Positions 51,272 to 61,500 are shown, numbered from the stretch's first letter. The stretch is 64,000 bases of DNA from Flavobacterium sp. CF108 (GCF_900129795.1 NZ_FQWW01000012.1:1-64000); one strand, 5' to 3'. The notes: a model not told the origin generated them from the sequence alone. Numbers and translations are program-made.

Positions 51272-52126
51272 ATGAGAAAAATCTACTTTGTATGTTTCCT
51301 ATTTATGCTTAATGGTCTTTTTGCTCAAAAGAAAGAAAAATTAAATCCAATTGCGGTTTACGAAAAAGTTTGGCAGGAAAAAAATAGTGATGCAAGATTA
51401 AAACTGATCAAATCGATCTGGCTGGACGACAGTACTTTTGAAGATCCTTCGGCTTCTATAAAAGGGCAAGCCGCCTTAAATAATGTTATAAATGAGTTTT
51501 ATAAAAAGTTTCCTGATGCTGTATTGACATCGGGTGCAAAAGTTGTAAAAGACAATTATGTAACCTGGGAGTGGAAAATTATTGATGGCAAGAAAAAAGA
51601 GCCTATAATGGGCGGACGTGATTTTGCCAGATTAAATGGAAAAGGTCAGGTAAGTAAAATTATTGGTTTTTGGAATACAGAAGTTACTTTGTCTGATGCT
51701 GAAGTTTTACAAAACCTTGAAGCCGATAATTTTAAAGTTGTAGCGCAATATTATGATTGCCTTTTTAAAACCAGAGATTTTATAAAAATGGCGGCGTTAA
51801 TTGAAGACGGAGCAATTTATAGTCAAGCAGAAGGTTTGCCTTACGGCGGAACTTATGTTGGGTTTAACGAATGGACCAAAATGTATGCAAAATCTACTGA
51901 GTTTTTTGATTTAGAAATTGAAAAAGAACCTACTTATTTTAGTGATGCAACTAAAAATGAAGTTATTATTTATTTTACCATAAAATGCAAATCAAAAAAA
52001 TCTGGTAAATATCTTTCCATGCCCATTTCAGAACATTTTGATTTGAAAAACGGAAAAATTACCGCAATCAGGCCATTTTATTTTGATACTAAACAATTTG
52101 CTGAATTCTTAAAAAGCAGAAAATAA
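51272..52126 (+). CDS. Secreted protein with two NTF2/SnoaL-like domains
   Basis: The 284-residue product has a signal peptide (MRKIYFVCFLFMLNGLFAQ) and two SnoaL-like segments: one around 28-135 (YEKVWQEKNSDARLKLIKSIWLDDSTFEDPSASIKG and GRDFARLNGKGQVSKIIGFW) and one around 150-280 (VVAQYYDCLFKTRDFIKMAALIEDGAIYSQAEGLPYGGTYVG). NTF2-like cone folds often bind small hydrophobic ligands or act as isomerases. The residues needed for a named enzyme are not evident. It lies between a reductase and a Crp/Fnr regulator, each with its own start. Confidence 0.75.
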   Translation: MRKIYFVCFLFMLNGLFAQKKEKLNPIAVYEKVWQEKNSDARLKLIKSIWLDDSTFEDPSASIKGQAALNNVINEFYKKFPDAVLTSGAKVVKDNYVTWEWKIIDGKKKEPIMGGRDFARLNGKGQVSKIIGFWNTEVTLSDAEVLQNLEADNFKVVAQYYDCLFKTRDFIKMAALIEDGAIYSQAEGLPYGGTYVGFNEWTKMYAKSTEFFDLEIEKEPTYFSDATKNEVIIYFTIKCKSKKSGKYLSMPISEHFDLKNGKITAIRPFYFDTKQFAEFLKSRK

Positions 52127-52259
52127 CATACAGGAAGTTAAATAACGGTGTAATATGTTATGTTTCTGTTTATTAAAGTTTTTAGTGCAATTTTTTTCGA
52201 TAGTTTAAGTTATTTATTTTAACCACCAAAAACTATTTCATTTCTAAAACCTTGATAAT

Positions 52260-52841
52260 ATGGAATGTGTTATTACAGATTTATCCCGAATGATAGAATT
52301 TAATGAAGAAGAAAGCTTGGCTTTTGAAAGCATACTCCGATTTAAAACAGTCAAAAAAAACGAACATCTTTTGGCAGAAGGAGATATTTGTAATTTCGGA
52401 ATTTTTATTGCTGAGGGCAGTATTCGTTATTATTATTTGGTTGACGGTGTAGAATCAACCGGAAATTTCTTTTTTGAAAACGATTGGTATTCAGACTTTG
52501 AAAGTTTTTTATACGGCAAACCTTCTTTGTTAAACATTGAAGCCCTCGAAGATTCGGTAGTTTATTTGGCTTACAAAGAAGATTTTGAAAAATTAGTTTT
52601 ACAATATCCTGTTTTTAATTCTTTTCTGCGAATTATGATGGAACGCACCATAAAAGGTTTAACAGGAAGAAATATGGCCATGTCATTATTATCTCCGGAA
52701 GAACGTTATTTACGTTTTTTAAAATACTGCCCAAAAGTAGTCGAAAGGGTTTCCTTAAAACACATTGCCAGTTATTTAGGAATTCAGCCGGAAAGTTTAA
52801 GTCGAATTCGAACCCGAATTACTTTAAGCAGCAAATCTTAA
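52260..52841 (+). CDS. Crp/Fnr family transcriptional regulator
   Basis: The 193-residue protein has an N-terminal cyclic-nucleotide-binding-like beta-roll (about 15-125, ILRFKTVKKNEHLLAEGDICNFGIFIAEGSIRYYY) and a C-terminal winged helix (LKHIASYLGIQPESLSRIRTR). The Cys set of FNR and the cAMP-binding Arg-Ser pair are absent, so the effector is unknown, as for most such regulators in Bacteroidota. It lies 68 bp upstream of a TonB receptor with its own -7 box, so it probably regulates that gene. Confidence 0.88.
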   Translation: MECVITDLSRMIEFNEEESLAFESILRFKTVKKNEHLLAEGDICNFGIFIAEGSIRYYYLVDGVESTGNFFFENDWYSDFESFLYGKPSLLNIEALEDSVVYLAYKEDFEKLVLQYPVFNSFLRIMMERTIKGLTGRNMAMSLLSPEERYLRFLKYCPKVVERVSLKHIASYLGIQPESLSRIRTRITLSSKS

Positions 52842-52873
52842 CCGAAGTCAATTTTTAAGAAATCTCAGCATTC

Positions 52874-52881
52874 TATTTTTG
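52874..52881 (+). promoter_or_regulatory. TATTTTTG -7 box of second TonB receptor
   Basis: A full TAnnTTTG match 28 bp before the receptor ATG at 52910. It separates the receptor from the Crp/Fnr gene transcript. Confidence 0.5.
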
Positions 52882-52909
52882 CTTTTATAACCAATAAAGC
52901 AAAATTAAA

Positions 52910-55285
52910 ATGAAGAATATAATGTCAATTGTCTTAAGTCTTTTGGGCTTGATTTCCTACGCTCAAACGGGCGTTGTGAGAGGAAAAATAATAGACAAAC
53001 AATCTGAAAAACCTATTGCAGGAGCTATTATTTCTTTAGCCGGAGATGAAAGTATTCAAACAGAATCAGATTCAGAAGGAAGTTTTAGATTAATCAATAT
53101 TCCGCTTGGGAGACAGAGTATCAATATAAGTTTTACAGGATATGAAAACACTTCAGTTTCAGATCTAGATGTAACCACCGGAAAAGATAATCTGTTGACT
53201 GTTTCATTAATTGAAAAGTTTAATACACTTGATGAAATCGTCGTAACATCTGGAACCAACAAAGCAAAGCCGTTAAACAAAATGGCATTGGTTTCGACAA
53301 AACAATTTACTACAGAAGAAGTAACCAGATTTGCGGGCGGACGAAGCGACGTGGCGCGCTTGGTTTCTAATTTCGCCGGCGTTTCTACCGGAGATGACAG
53401 CCGAAATGATATTGTTGTGAGAGGAAATTCTCCATCGGGAATGTTGTGGAGAATTGAAGGAATGCCGGTTCCAAGCCCGAATCACTTTTCAACTTTAGGA
53501 ACAACAGGCGGTCCGGTTTCGGCATTAAATCCAAATCTTTTGGCAAATTCTGATTTCCTAACTTCGGCTTTTCCGGCAGAATATGGAAATGCAATTGCAG
53601 GTGTTTTTGATTTAGGTTTTAGAAAAGGAAATCCTGATGAATACGAATATATGATTAGTGCCGGAGCTTATCCGGGATTAGAATTTATGGCAGAAGGACC
53701 GCTGGGTAAAAAAGGCGGATCGTTTGTTGCCGCGGCAAGATATGGTTTTGTGGGCATTACGGGATTGGCCGGAACTGATGCACAGCCCAATTACAGTGAT
53801 ATTAGTTTTAATGTCGATTTCGGGAAAAGCAAATTGGGGAATTTTTCTGTTTTCGGAATTTACGGCGTTTCTGATATTGATTTTCTTGGTGATAAAATTG
53901 ACAAAGAAGATCCTTTTGCAGCGCAGGATGAAGACAGTTATGTAACCTCTGGATTTGCTTCTTTTGGATTAAAACACAATTTAGAGATTGGCTCAAAATC
54001 ATATTTAAAAACAATTGTGGGTTATTCGAATGCCAATAACTCGTATAAAAATTTCCGTTATTACAATTATGGTACGCCAACAGAAAACAGACTTCCGTTT
54101 TCGGATATTAAAAACGATGAAAATAGATTTACGTTTTCGACTTTATTCAATTCTAAAATCAATAAAAAAATAACTTTTAGAGCGGGATTATTGTATGAAA
54201 ATTATACACTCGATGCAAAAATGTCTTCAAGAGACAGACAGCAGGATTCTGACGGAGACGGTTTTCCAGATTTTGTTCCGTTAATTAATAACAACGGAAA
54301 TTATAATGTCGTGCAGCCGTTTGTGCAGGGGCAATTCCGCTTGACGGAAAAATTAACTTTTAACGCGGGAATTCACGGGCAGTATTTTTCGATCAATGAA
54401 CAGTTTGTTTTTGAACCAAGAACAGCTTTATCGTACGCCCTAAATCCTAAAAACACGGTAAGTTTTGGTTTCGGAATTCACCATCAAAGTGTTCCCGTTC
54501 CTATTTTATTTTTGAATGAATTTGTAAACGGAGTTCAGGTTCAAACCAATAAAAATCTGGATTTAGTACAAAGTCAGCATTATGTTTTAGGTTATGATGT
54601 TCGTTTGGCCAATAAATGGCGCGGAAAAGTCGAATTGTATTATCAGGATATTAGCAAAGCTGCGGTTGAATCGTTTCCAAGCAGTTATTCTTCTTTAACA
54701 GAAGGCGCAGATTTTGGATATTCGATAGATAAAACTTCTTTGTTAAGTAAAGGAACGGGATTTAATCAGGGAATTGAATTTACAGTTGAAAAATTCTTTA
54801 GCGAAGGGTATTATGCCTTGTTTACCACTTCTCTTTTTGAAAGTAAATATAAAGGAAGCGATAATATCGAACGAAATTCTCCTTTTAATAATGGTTATGT
54901 AATCAATCTTTTAGGAGGAAAAGAGTTTAAAGTTGGAAAAGCAAAAAGAAATGTATTTTCTATCGATACCAAGTTTACAACTGCCGGCGGACGTTATTAT
55001 ACGCCTGTTGATTTAGTCGCTTCAAACAATGCAGGTTATGAAATTAGAGACGATGCAAATGCTTTCGGCAAGCAATACGATGCGTATTTGAGACTGGATG
55101 TAAAATTCGGAATTAAATTAAACAGCAAAACCAAAAAGAGATTCCATCAGTTTTATATTGATCTTCAAAACGTAACCAATAATACAAACGTGTTTACAAG
55201 AGAATATAATAGGTTAACAAACAGTGTAAACCAAAAAGATCAAATTGGTTTTTCACCAGATTTTGGATATAAATTTCAGTTTTAG
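52910..55285 (+). CDS. TonB-dependent receptor
   Basis: The 791-residue outer-membrane transporter has a signal peptide (about 1-18, ending LISYAQ), a carboxypeptidase-D-like domain (about 21-100, GKIIDKQSEKPIAGAIISLAG), a plug (about 108-235, DIVVRGNSPSGMLWRIEGMPVP and SDFLTSAFPAEYGNAIAGVFDLGFRKG) and a barrel ending GFSPDFGYKFQF. It differs from the first receptor in lacking the LRGPQG plug motif. No SusD partner is next to it. The substrate is unknown; the Crp/Fnr regulator upstream may sense the need for it. Confidence 0.9.
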   Translation: MKNIMSIVLSLLGLISYAQTGVVRGKIIDKQSEKPIAGAIISLAGDESIQTESDSEGSFRLINIPLGRQSINISFTGYENTSVSDLDVTTGKDNLLTVSLIEKFNTLDEIVVTSGTNKAKPLNKMALVSTKQFTTEEVTRFAGGRSDVARLVSNFAGVSTGDDSRNDIVVRGNSPSGMLWRIEGMPVPSPNHFSTLGTTGGPVSALNPNLLANSDFLTSAFPAEYGNAIAGVFDLGFRKGNPDEYEYMISAGAYPGLEFMAEGPLGKKGGSFVAAARYGFVGITGLAGTDAQPNYSDISFNVDFGKSKLGNFSVFGIYGVSDIDFLGDKIDKEDPFAAQDEDSYVTSGFASFGLKHNLEIGSKSYLKTIVGYSNANNSYKNFRYYNYGTPTENRLPFSDIKNDENRFTFSTLFNSKINKKITFRAGLLYENYTLDAKMSSRDRQQDSDGDGFPDFVPLINNNGNYNVVQPFVQGQFRLTEKLTFNAGIHGQYFSINEQFVFEPRTALSYALNPKNTVSFGFGIHHQSVPVPILFLNEFVNGVQVQTNKNLDLVQSQHYVLGYDVRLANKWRGKVELYYQDISKAAVESFPSSYSSLTEGADFGYSIDKTSLLSKGTGFNQGIEFTVEKFFSEGYYALFTTSLFESKYKGSDNIERNSPFNNGYVINLLGGKEFKVGKAKRNVFSIDTKFTTAGGRYYTPVDLVASNNAGYEIRDDANAFGKQYDAYLRLDVKFGIKLNSKTKKRFHQFYIDLQNVTNNTNVFTREYNRLTNSVNQKDQIGFSPDFGYKFQF

Positions 55286-55317
55286 TTAAGAATGTGTTGG
55301 GGCAGATTTTTAAAACC

Positions 55318-55350
55318 AAAAAGGCTTATCAATTTAGATAAGCCTTTTTT
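55318..55350. terminator. Bidirectional terminator between TonB receptor and rnhB
   Basis: AAAAAGGCTTATC pairs with GATAAGCCTTTTT around AATTTA. Its right end touches the rnhB stop codon on the other strand. Confidence 0.9.
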
Positions 55351-56018
55351 TATTCTTCAAAAAAATTGAGTTCTAATTGATCTGGCAACAGCCTGAAACT
55401 CATTCTATGGTATTTTGTTGGGCCATATTTTTTAATGGCTTCGCGATGTTCTTTTGTTGGATAACCTTTATTTTTTTTCCAGTTATACATTGGGAATTCC
55501 TCGTGAATTTGATCCATATATTCGTCACGGTACGTTTTTGCCAAAACAGAAGCGGCAGCAATACTCAGGAATTTGGCATCGCCTTTTATAATACTTTGAT
55601 TCGGAATTGATTTTAGTAAAGCAATCTCTTCTTTAGAAAATTGTTTTCCAAAACTGTTTTTAAGGCCCAATTTTGCATTTATAGAGCGGTTTCCATCCAC
55701 AATAATATATTCAGGAACATGCTTTAATTTTAAAATACATTCCTGCATTCCTTTCATCGAAGCATTCAGGATATTGATTTCGTCAATTTCATCTGGAAAT
55801 AAATGTGTTACCGCAAAACAAACAGCATGTTGTTCGATAATTGGTTTTAAAAAAAACCTCATTTTTTCAGACAATTGTTTACTGTCATTTAAAATTTCGT
55901 GTTCAAAATCTTCAGGCAGGATTATAGCTGCGGCAGTTACAGGTCCCGCAAGACAGCCGCGTCCGGCCTCATCAGTTCCAGTTTCTAAAACAAATCCCGA
56001 GAAATTTTTTGCAAGCAT
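55350..56018 (-). CDS. rnhB: Ribonuclease HII
   Basis: The 222-residue enzyme removes RNA from RNA-DNA hybrids and single ribonucleotides in DNA. Catalytic residues Asp16 and Glu17 in GTDEAGRG and Asp108 in IIVDGN are present, followed by IKGDAKFLSIAAASVLAKTYRDEYM. Length is normal. The downstream terminator overlaps the last codon region. It is divergent from the porin gene. Confidence 0.96.
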   Translation of the reverse strand: MLAKNFSGFVLETGTDEAGRGCLAGPVTAAAIILPEDFEHEILNDSKQLSEKMRFFLKPIIEQHAVCFAVTHLFPDEIDEINILNASMKGMQECILKLKHVPEYIIVDGNRSINAKLGLKNSFGKQFSKEEIALLKSIPNQSIIKGDAKFLSIAAASVLAKTYRDEYMDQIHEEFPMYNWKKNKGYPTKEHREAIKKYGPTKYHRMSFRLLPDQLELNFFEE

Positions 56019-56117
56019 TTTTTTGAAATTTTAAAAGGCAAATATCATAAAATTTTATACAAAAATATTCGTTTTCATACTGTCTGCCAAGGTAATTGTA
56101 TAAATTGAAGTGTTTTT

Positions 56118-56147
56118 TTATTTATACATATTTATCTTTTACCTTTG
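56118..56147 (+). promoter_or_regulatory. Promoter of putative porin gene
   Basis: TTA at 56118-56120, 19 bp spacer and TACCTTTG at 56140-56147, close to the Bacteroidota consensus. The ATG lies 42 bp downstream. Confidence 0.5.
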
Positions 56148-56189
56148 CTCAACAAATTTTGTCGAAATAATTACATATAAAGCCATCAA

Positions 56190-58169
56190 ATGAGAATATT
56201 CATTTTTCTATATCTATTAATTGTACCAGCATTATTGTTTTCTCAGGAAAAACCTAAACCAGCTTCTAAAAATAATTTAGATATGAATACGCAATATTCT
56301 AGTATAACAGACACTGTTAAAAAGAAGAAGGCAAAAATTGCAACCATAGATCAATATCAAATTATTACGCTGGAACACGATACTATTTATGCCGATACGT
56401 CGCTGACAATAAAAGGTGCTTACAAACAAAATCACCTGCGAAAAGATCTTTTTGGACTTTTAGAATCTTCTAATATTGGTCAGCCGTTGAATACATTGCA
56501 ATACAGTTTAACGAGTTTTTCGCCGTATCCGGAAATTGGTTTTAGTGCCATGCATTCTAATTACATACAAGCAGACGAAGTTAGATATTACTCAGCAGCG
56601 ACACCTTTTACGGAACTGTTTTTTAATACAACTATCAATAAAGGACAAAATGTTGATTCGTTCATCACGCTGAATGTGTCTAAAAACCTTAATTTTTCTA
56701 TTGCATACCGAGGTTTACGATCAGAAGGAGATTATATAAACCAATTAGTAAGCGCCGGAAACTTTAGGTTTACAACAAGTTACGCTACTACTAACAGAAG
56801 GTATGCATTGAATGCACATTATACGTATCAGGATAATTCGAATGAAGAAAACGGAGGAATTACAACTCCGGAAGATTTTGAAAGCGACGATCCCGATTTT
56901 AAAAACCGTCAGCGTCTGCAGGTTTATTTAACAGATGCCAAGTCATTTTTAAAAGGAAGACGTTTGTTTTTTGATCACGCTTTTAGAATAAATCCTACGC
57001 ATGGAAACAATAATTTATATGTAAACCATCAATTAAATTACGAAAACAAATTTTTCGAATACAACCAGCCAACGGTACTTTCTGCAGTTGACGGAATCGA
57101 AGATCCGGTAAAACGTTTTGGTGAATCGTACGTAACGAGTAATATAAACGATCAAACACATTTTGAAAGACTTTACAATAAAGTTGGATTAGCTTATGAA
57201 AATTCTCTTTTAGGAAAATTTAATTTCTTTGTTGATGATTACAGGTCTAATTATCAATACGATAAAATTATTGTTTTTAAAGATGGCAGAATTATTCAGG
57301 ATAATTTATTTCTACAAATTAATAATGTAGGCGGACAGTATGAATATCAAAAAAATAAATGGAACGGTAGATTTTTGTACACAAGATCTATCACCAATCA
57401 ATCGCTTTCTGATCTTGATGCAAAACTGCGTTATACATTAAACGACAAGATTCAGTTTGATTTTAGATACAGAAACATTAATAAACTGCCAAACAACAAT
57501 TATAATTTGTACCAAAGCAGTTATGTATCATACAACTGGTCTAAGGATTTTAAGAATGAAAAAATAAATACATTAGGAGCAAATATTTATACGCCTTGGT
57601 TAAATGCCGAAGTTAATTATACCGTTTTAAACGATCATTTATATTTTGATGATGTATCTGATGCTGATGACGATGCAGTTAGAACCCAAATCATAAGTCC
57701 GGCTCAATACGGAAATGCGATTAATTATTTAGAAATAAAAGCAAATAGAGAATTTAAATTTGGAAATTTTGCCTTAGACAATACACTTTTGTATCAAAAA
57801 GTAGATCAATCAGATTTGATTTTAAATGTACCTGATTTTGTAACCAGAAATACACTTTATTATTCAAATTATTATTTCAAAAAAGCATTATATGCTCAGG
57901 CAGGAGTTGTATTTAATTACTTTACAAAATATTATGCTAACGATTATAACCCGGTTATTGGGGAGTTTTTTGTGCAGGATAAAAAAGAAATTGGGAATTA
58001 TGCCACTTTTGATGTTTTCATAAATGCAAGAATTCGCCAGACACGTTTTTATATAAAAGGAGAACATTTAAATGCTTTATTTTCAAGCAGTAATTATTAC
58101 TCTACGCCTAATAATCCGTATCGTGATTTTGTAATCAGATTTGGTTTAGTCTGGAATTTCTTCCAATAA
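56190..58169 (+). CDS. Putative porin (Porin_10 family)
   Basis: The 659-residue product has a signal peptide (MRIFIFLYLLIVPALLFSQ), a polar region of about 50 residues, and a long run of beta-strands ending YRDFVIRFGLVWNFFQ with a C-terminal Phe. The segments SLTIKGAYKQNHLRKDLFGLLESSNIGQPLNTL and ALFNTTINKG-like FTELFFNTTINKGQNVD are typical of the Bacteroidota putative porin. It should form an outer-membrane barrel. Solute specificity is unknown. It has its own promoter and is followed 50 bp later by a cystathionine beta-synthase-like gene. Confidence 0.85.
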   Translation: MRIFIFLYLLIVPALLFSQEKPKPASKNNLDMNTQYSSITDTVKKKKAKIATIDQYQIITLEHDTIYADTSLTIKGAYKQNHLRKDLFGLLESSNIGQPLNTLQYSLTSFSPYPEIGFSAMHSNYIQADEVRYYSAATPFTELFFNTTINKGQNVDSFITLNVSKNLNFSIAYRGLRSEGDYINQLVSAGNFRFTTSYATTNRRYALNAHYTYQDNSNEENGGITTPEDFESDDPDFKNRQRLQVYLTDAKSFLKGRRLFFDHAFRINPTHGNNNLYVNHQLNYENKFFEYNQPTVLSAVDGIEDPVKRFGESYVTSNINDQTHFERLYNKVGLAYENSLLGKFNFFVDDYRSNYQYDKIIVFKDGRIIQDNLFLQINNVGGQYEYQKNKWNGRFLYTRSITNQSLSDLDAKLRYTLNDKIQFDFRYRNINKLPNNNYNLYQSSYVSYNWSKDFKNEKINTLGANIYTPWLNAEVNYTVLNDHLYFDDVSDADDDAVRTQIISPAQYGNAINYLEIKANREFKFGNFALDNTLLYQKVDQSDLILNVPDFVTRNTLYYSNYYFKKALYAQAGVVFNYFTKYYANDYNPVIGEFFVQDKKEIGNYATFDVFINARIRQTRFYIKGEHLNALFSSSNYYSTPNNPYRDFVIRFGLVWNFFQ

Positions 58170-58219
58170 AAACGAATCGTAACTTTACTTAAAAAACCAA
58201 ATATTAAACTTAGATAAAA

Positions 58220-59581
58220 ATGGACTTTTCAAATAATATTTTAGAAACAATTGGTAATACGCCATTGGTAAAACTCAACAAAATTGTTGCTGAAATTGAT
58301 GCGTTAGTACTAGCAAAAGTCGAAACTTTTAATCCTGGAAATTCTGTTAAAGACAGAATGGCTGTGAAAATGATTGAAGATGCCGAAGCTGACGGCCGAC
58401 TTAAACCAGGCGGAACTATTATTGAGGGAACTTCTGGAAATACCGGAATGGGACTTGCTCTTGTTGCGATTATAAAAGGTTACAAATTGATTTGTGTAAT
58501 CTCAGACAAACAGTCTAAAGAAAAAATGGATATTCTGCGTGCTGTTGGCGCAAAAGTAGTGGTTTGCCCTACAGATGTTGAACCTACAGATCCTCGTTCT
58601 TATTATTCAGTTTCAAAACGTCTGGCAGAAGAAACACCAAATTCATGGTATGTAAACCAATATGATAACTTGTCAAATTCATTGGCACATTATGAGCAGA
58701 CTGGACCAGAAATCTGGAAACAAACAGATGGTAAAATCACGCATTTTGTGGTAGGAGTTGGAACAGGCGGAACAATTTCCGGAGTTGGAAAATACTTAAA
58801 AGAGAAAAACCCAAACATTAAAATCTGGGGAATTGATACGTATGGTTCTGTTTTTAAAAAATACCACGAAACCGGAATTTTTGATGAAAACGAAATTTAC
58901 TCGTATATAACAGAAGGAATTGGAGAAGACATTTTACCAAAAAACGTTGACTTTTCTCTAATTGACGGATTCACAAAAGTAACAGATAAAGATGCTGCGG
59001 TTTATACAAGAAAAATAGCACTTGAAGAAGCTATTTTTGTTGGAAATTCTGCTGGAGCTTGTATCAAAGGACTATTGCAGTTAAAAGAGCATTTTAAGCC
59101 AGATGATGTTGTTGTGGTATTATTTCACGATTCAGGAAGCCGTTATGTGGGTAAAATGTTTAATGACGACTGGATGCGCGAACGTGGATTCTTAGAAGAA
59201 AACGTTACGAAAGCCGAAGATGTTATTAAAGATCATATTGATAAAGAATTGATCGTTGTTCGTACAGAAGAATTGGTTTCGCACGCAATTGAGCGTATGC
59301 GTAAATATAAAATCTCGCAAATTCCGGTGGTTGATATCAACGGATTTGTTGGTTCTGTTGATGAAACAGATTTGTTTAGAAGTTATGTTGCCGATAAAAA
59401 CGTAGCCGAAAAACCAATTAAAGAAGTAATGGGAAAACCTTTCCCAATTGTAAAATTAGGAACTCCAATCGAAGAAGTTTCGAAATTATTTACCAAAGAA
59501 AATGATGCCGTTTTAATTGATTTAGGAAACGGAAATCATCATATTATTACTAAATATGATATTATTGGTTCGATAAAATAA
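58220..59581 (+). CDS. Cystathionine beta-synthase-like enzyme with CBS domains
   Basis: The 453-residue protein has a fold-type II PLP domain (1-320; PLP Lys44 in PGNSVKDRM, EGTSGNTGMGLALV and VGVGTGGTISGVG) and two CBS domains (about 335-453) that may bind adenosyl ligands. This is the layout of cystathionine beta-synthase, which condenses homocysteine and serine, but O-acetylserine sulfhydrylases also share the PLP core, so cysteine synthase activity is possible. It is monocistronic and not close to the other sulfur-linked genes. Confidence 0.88.
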   Translation: MDFSNNILETIGNTPLVKLNKIVAEIDALVLAKVETFNPGNSVKDRMAVKMIEDAEADGRLKPGGTIIEGTSGNTGMGLALVAIIKGYKLICVISDKQSKEKMDILRAVGAKVVVCPTDVEPTDPRSYYSVSKRLAEETPNSWYVNQYDNLSNSLAHYEQTGPEIWKQTDGKITHFVVGVGTGGTISGVGKYLKEKNPNIKIWGIDTYGSVFKKYHETGIFDENEIYSYITEGIGEDILPKNVDFSLIDGFTKVTDKDAAVYTRKIALEEAIFVGNSAGACIKGLLQLKEHFKPDDVVVVLFHDSGSRYVGKMFNDDWMRERGFLEENVTKAEDVIKDHIDKELIVVRTEELVSHAIERMRKYKISQIPVVDINGFVGSVDETDLFRSYVADKNVAEKPIKEVMGKPFPIVKLGTPIEEVSKLFTKENDAVLIDLGNGNHHIITKYDIIGSIK

Positions 59582-59667
59582 GAAACTTATAAATAAACTT
59601 TATCCATAAATCTGATTGTGATTGCAATTAGGTTTATGGATTTTATCTTTTAAAAAATAATTAAAGA

Positions 59668-60150
59668 ATGAATTTTACCGCTATAGATTTTGAAACTGCA
59701 ACAGGACATCATCCGTGTTCTGTGGGAATTGTTACTGTTGAAAACGGAATCATAGTAGATGAATTCGTTACTTTAATTAAACCGCCAAATAACGAATATA
59801 ATCCGTTTACGATTCGTGTTCATGGCATTTATCCAAAAGATACTATCAATGCAAAATCCTTTTTTCAGGTCTATCCTGAAATTGAGAAAAGATTAAAAAA
59901 TAGAGTTGTGGTAGCACACAACGAAAGTTTTGACCGTAATGTTTTAATGAAGTCGATGCTGCTGCATGGTTTAAATTATGAAGATTTAAATATTGCCCCA
60001 AAATGGGAATGTACCGTTAAAATTTATAAAGCAAAAGGTTTAAAACCAACAAAATTAAGTGATTGCTGTCGCGAAATGAAAATACAGTTAAATCACCACG
60101 AAGCACTTTCGGATGCAAGAGCTTGTGCAAAATTATATATGCTTAGATAA
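59668..60150 (+). CDS. DEDDh 3'-5' exonuclease (DnaQ type)
   Basis: The 160-residue protein has the full DEDDh set: Asp7 and Glu9 in IDFETA, Asp in HNESFDRNVL and the final His-x4-Asp in HHEALSDARACA. It is a single-domain exonuclease on DNA or RNA, like the free-standing epsilon-type proteins. No polymerase or helicase domain is fused. It lies 86 bp after the cystathionine synthase-like gene. Confidence 0.92.
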   Translation: MNFTAIDFETATGHHPCSVGIVTVENGIIVDEFVTLIKPPNNEYNPFTIRVHGIYPKDTINAKSFFQVYPEIEKRLKNRVVVAHNESFDRNVLMKSMLLHGLNYEDLNIAPKWECTVKIYKAKGLKPTKLSDCCREMKIQLNHHEALSDARACAKLYMLR

Positions 60151-60225
60151 ATAATTTTATTATTTGTAAGAATAGTATTAAATTTTTTGTTATTTTAGAT
60201 TTTTGTAATACTATAAAATCTAAAA

Positions 60226-61497
60226 ATGAAAGAAGACTTTCTTCATTACTTATGGAGATTCAAAAAGTTTGATACGTTGAATCTTGTAACTGCTCAAAAT
60301 GAATCGATTACCATAATTAAAACAGGAGATTATTTAGAACTTTCCGGACCTGATTTTTTTAATGCACATATTAAAATTGGCGATCAAAAATGGGCTGGAA
60401 ATGTAGAGATTCACGTAAAATCATCAGATTGGTACTTGCATAATCATGAAAAAGATGCTGCCTACGAAAATGTAATCCTTCATGTAGTTTGGGAAAACGA
60501 CACCACAATTTTTAGAGAAGATAATACCGAAATTCCGGTTTTGGTTCTCAAAGATTATGTAGAAAAGGAAGTTTTGGATAATTACAATGCACTTGTTTCT
60601 CCTAAAAGCTGGATTTCGTGCGAAAAACAAATACATGAAATCGATGCTTTTGTTTTTAAAAACTGGCAGGAAAGATTGTTTTTTGAGCGATTAGAACGTA
60701 AATCTAAATTTGTTTACGAATTACTGGAAGAAACCAATCAGGATTGGGAAGCGGTTTTGTTTTGTCTTTTGGCTAAGAACTTCGGATTAAATACAAACGG
60801 ATTGGCCTTTCTTCAAATGTCAAAATCAATTCCTTTTTCAATCATCAGAAAAGAAAGTTTTGAAGTAGAAAACCTGGAGTCATTGCTTTTAGGAACTTTA
60901 AATTTATTAGATGGAGAAAAGGAAGATGTTTATTTTAAAGATTTGAAGTTTAGGTATTTTTATCTGCTGCATAAATATCAGTTAGAAAAATCATTTATCG
61001 ATCCTGTTCAGTTTTTTAAACATCGACCAGATAATTTTCCAACAATTCGGCTTTCTCAGCTCGCTAATTTGTATCACAAACATCAAAACTTGTTTTCGAA
61101 AATAATTGCGTTAAAATCAGCTAAAAGTGTGTATGAATTACTTAATGTTTCCGTAAGTTCCTATTGGCAGAATCATTATCAATTCGATAAAGAAAGCCCG
61201 AAGAAAACGAAAACATTATCCAAATCATTTGTTGATTTAGTAATCATAAATACCATAATTCCAATTCAGTTTGCGTATTCTAACATAATGGGAGATTCAG
61301 TTTCAGAAGATTTAATTGATTTCATGAATGAAGTCGCCCCAGAAAAAAACGCCATTATCGACAAGTTTTCTTCCTTCGGAATAAAATCTAAAAATGCATT
61401 TGAGACCCAAACATTATTGGAACTTAAAAACGAATACTGCAATAATAAAGCGTGTTTAAAATGTGCATTAGGAATGGAGCTGCTCAAAAATAATTAG
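60226..61497 (+). CDS. DUF2851 family protein
   Basis: The 423-residue cytoplasmic protein begins MKEDFLHYLWRFKKFD with WAGNVEIHVKSSDWYLHNHEKDAAYENVILHVVWEND, the defining block of DUF2851, and ends in a Cys-rich segment (YCNNKACLKCALGMELL). The family occurs mainly in Bacteroidota, commonly next to a PspC-type protein as here (61593-61820). The late Cys residues may bind metal. Biochemical function is unknown. Confidence 0.92.
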   Translation: MKEDFLHYLWRFKKFDTLNLVTAQNESITIIKTGDYLELSGPDFFNAHIKIGDQKWAGNVEIHVKSSDWYLHNHEKDAAYENVILHVVWENDTTIFREDNTEIPVLVLKDYVEKEVLDNYNALVSPKSWISCEKQIHEIDAFVFKNWQERLFFERLERKSKFVYELLEETNQDWEAVLFCLLAKNFGLNTNGLAFLQMSKSIPFSIIRKESFEVENLESLLLGTLNLLDGEKEDVYFKDLKFRYFYLLHKYQLEKSFIDPVQFFKHRPDNFPTIRLSQLANLYHKHQNLFSKIIALKSAKSVYELLNVSVSSYWQNHYQFDKESPKKTKTLSKSFVDLVIINTIIPIQFAYSNIMGDSVSEDLIDFMNEVAPEKNAIIDKFSSFGIKSKNAFETQTLLELKNEYCNNKACLKCALGMELLKNN

Positions 61498-61500
61498 GTA

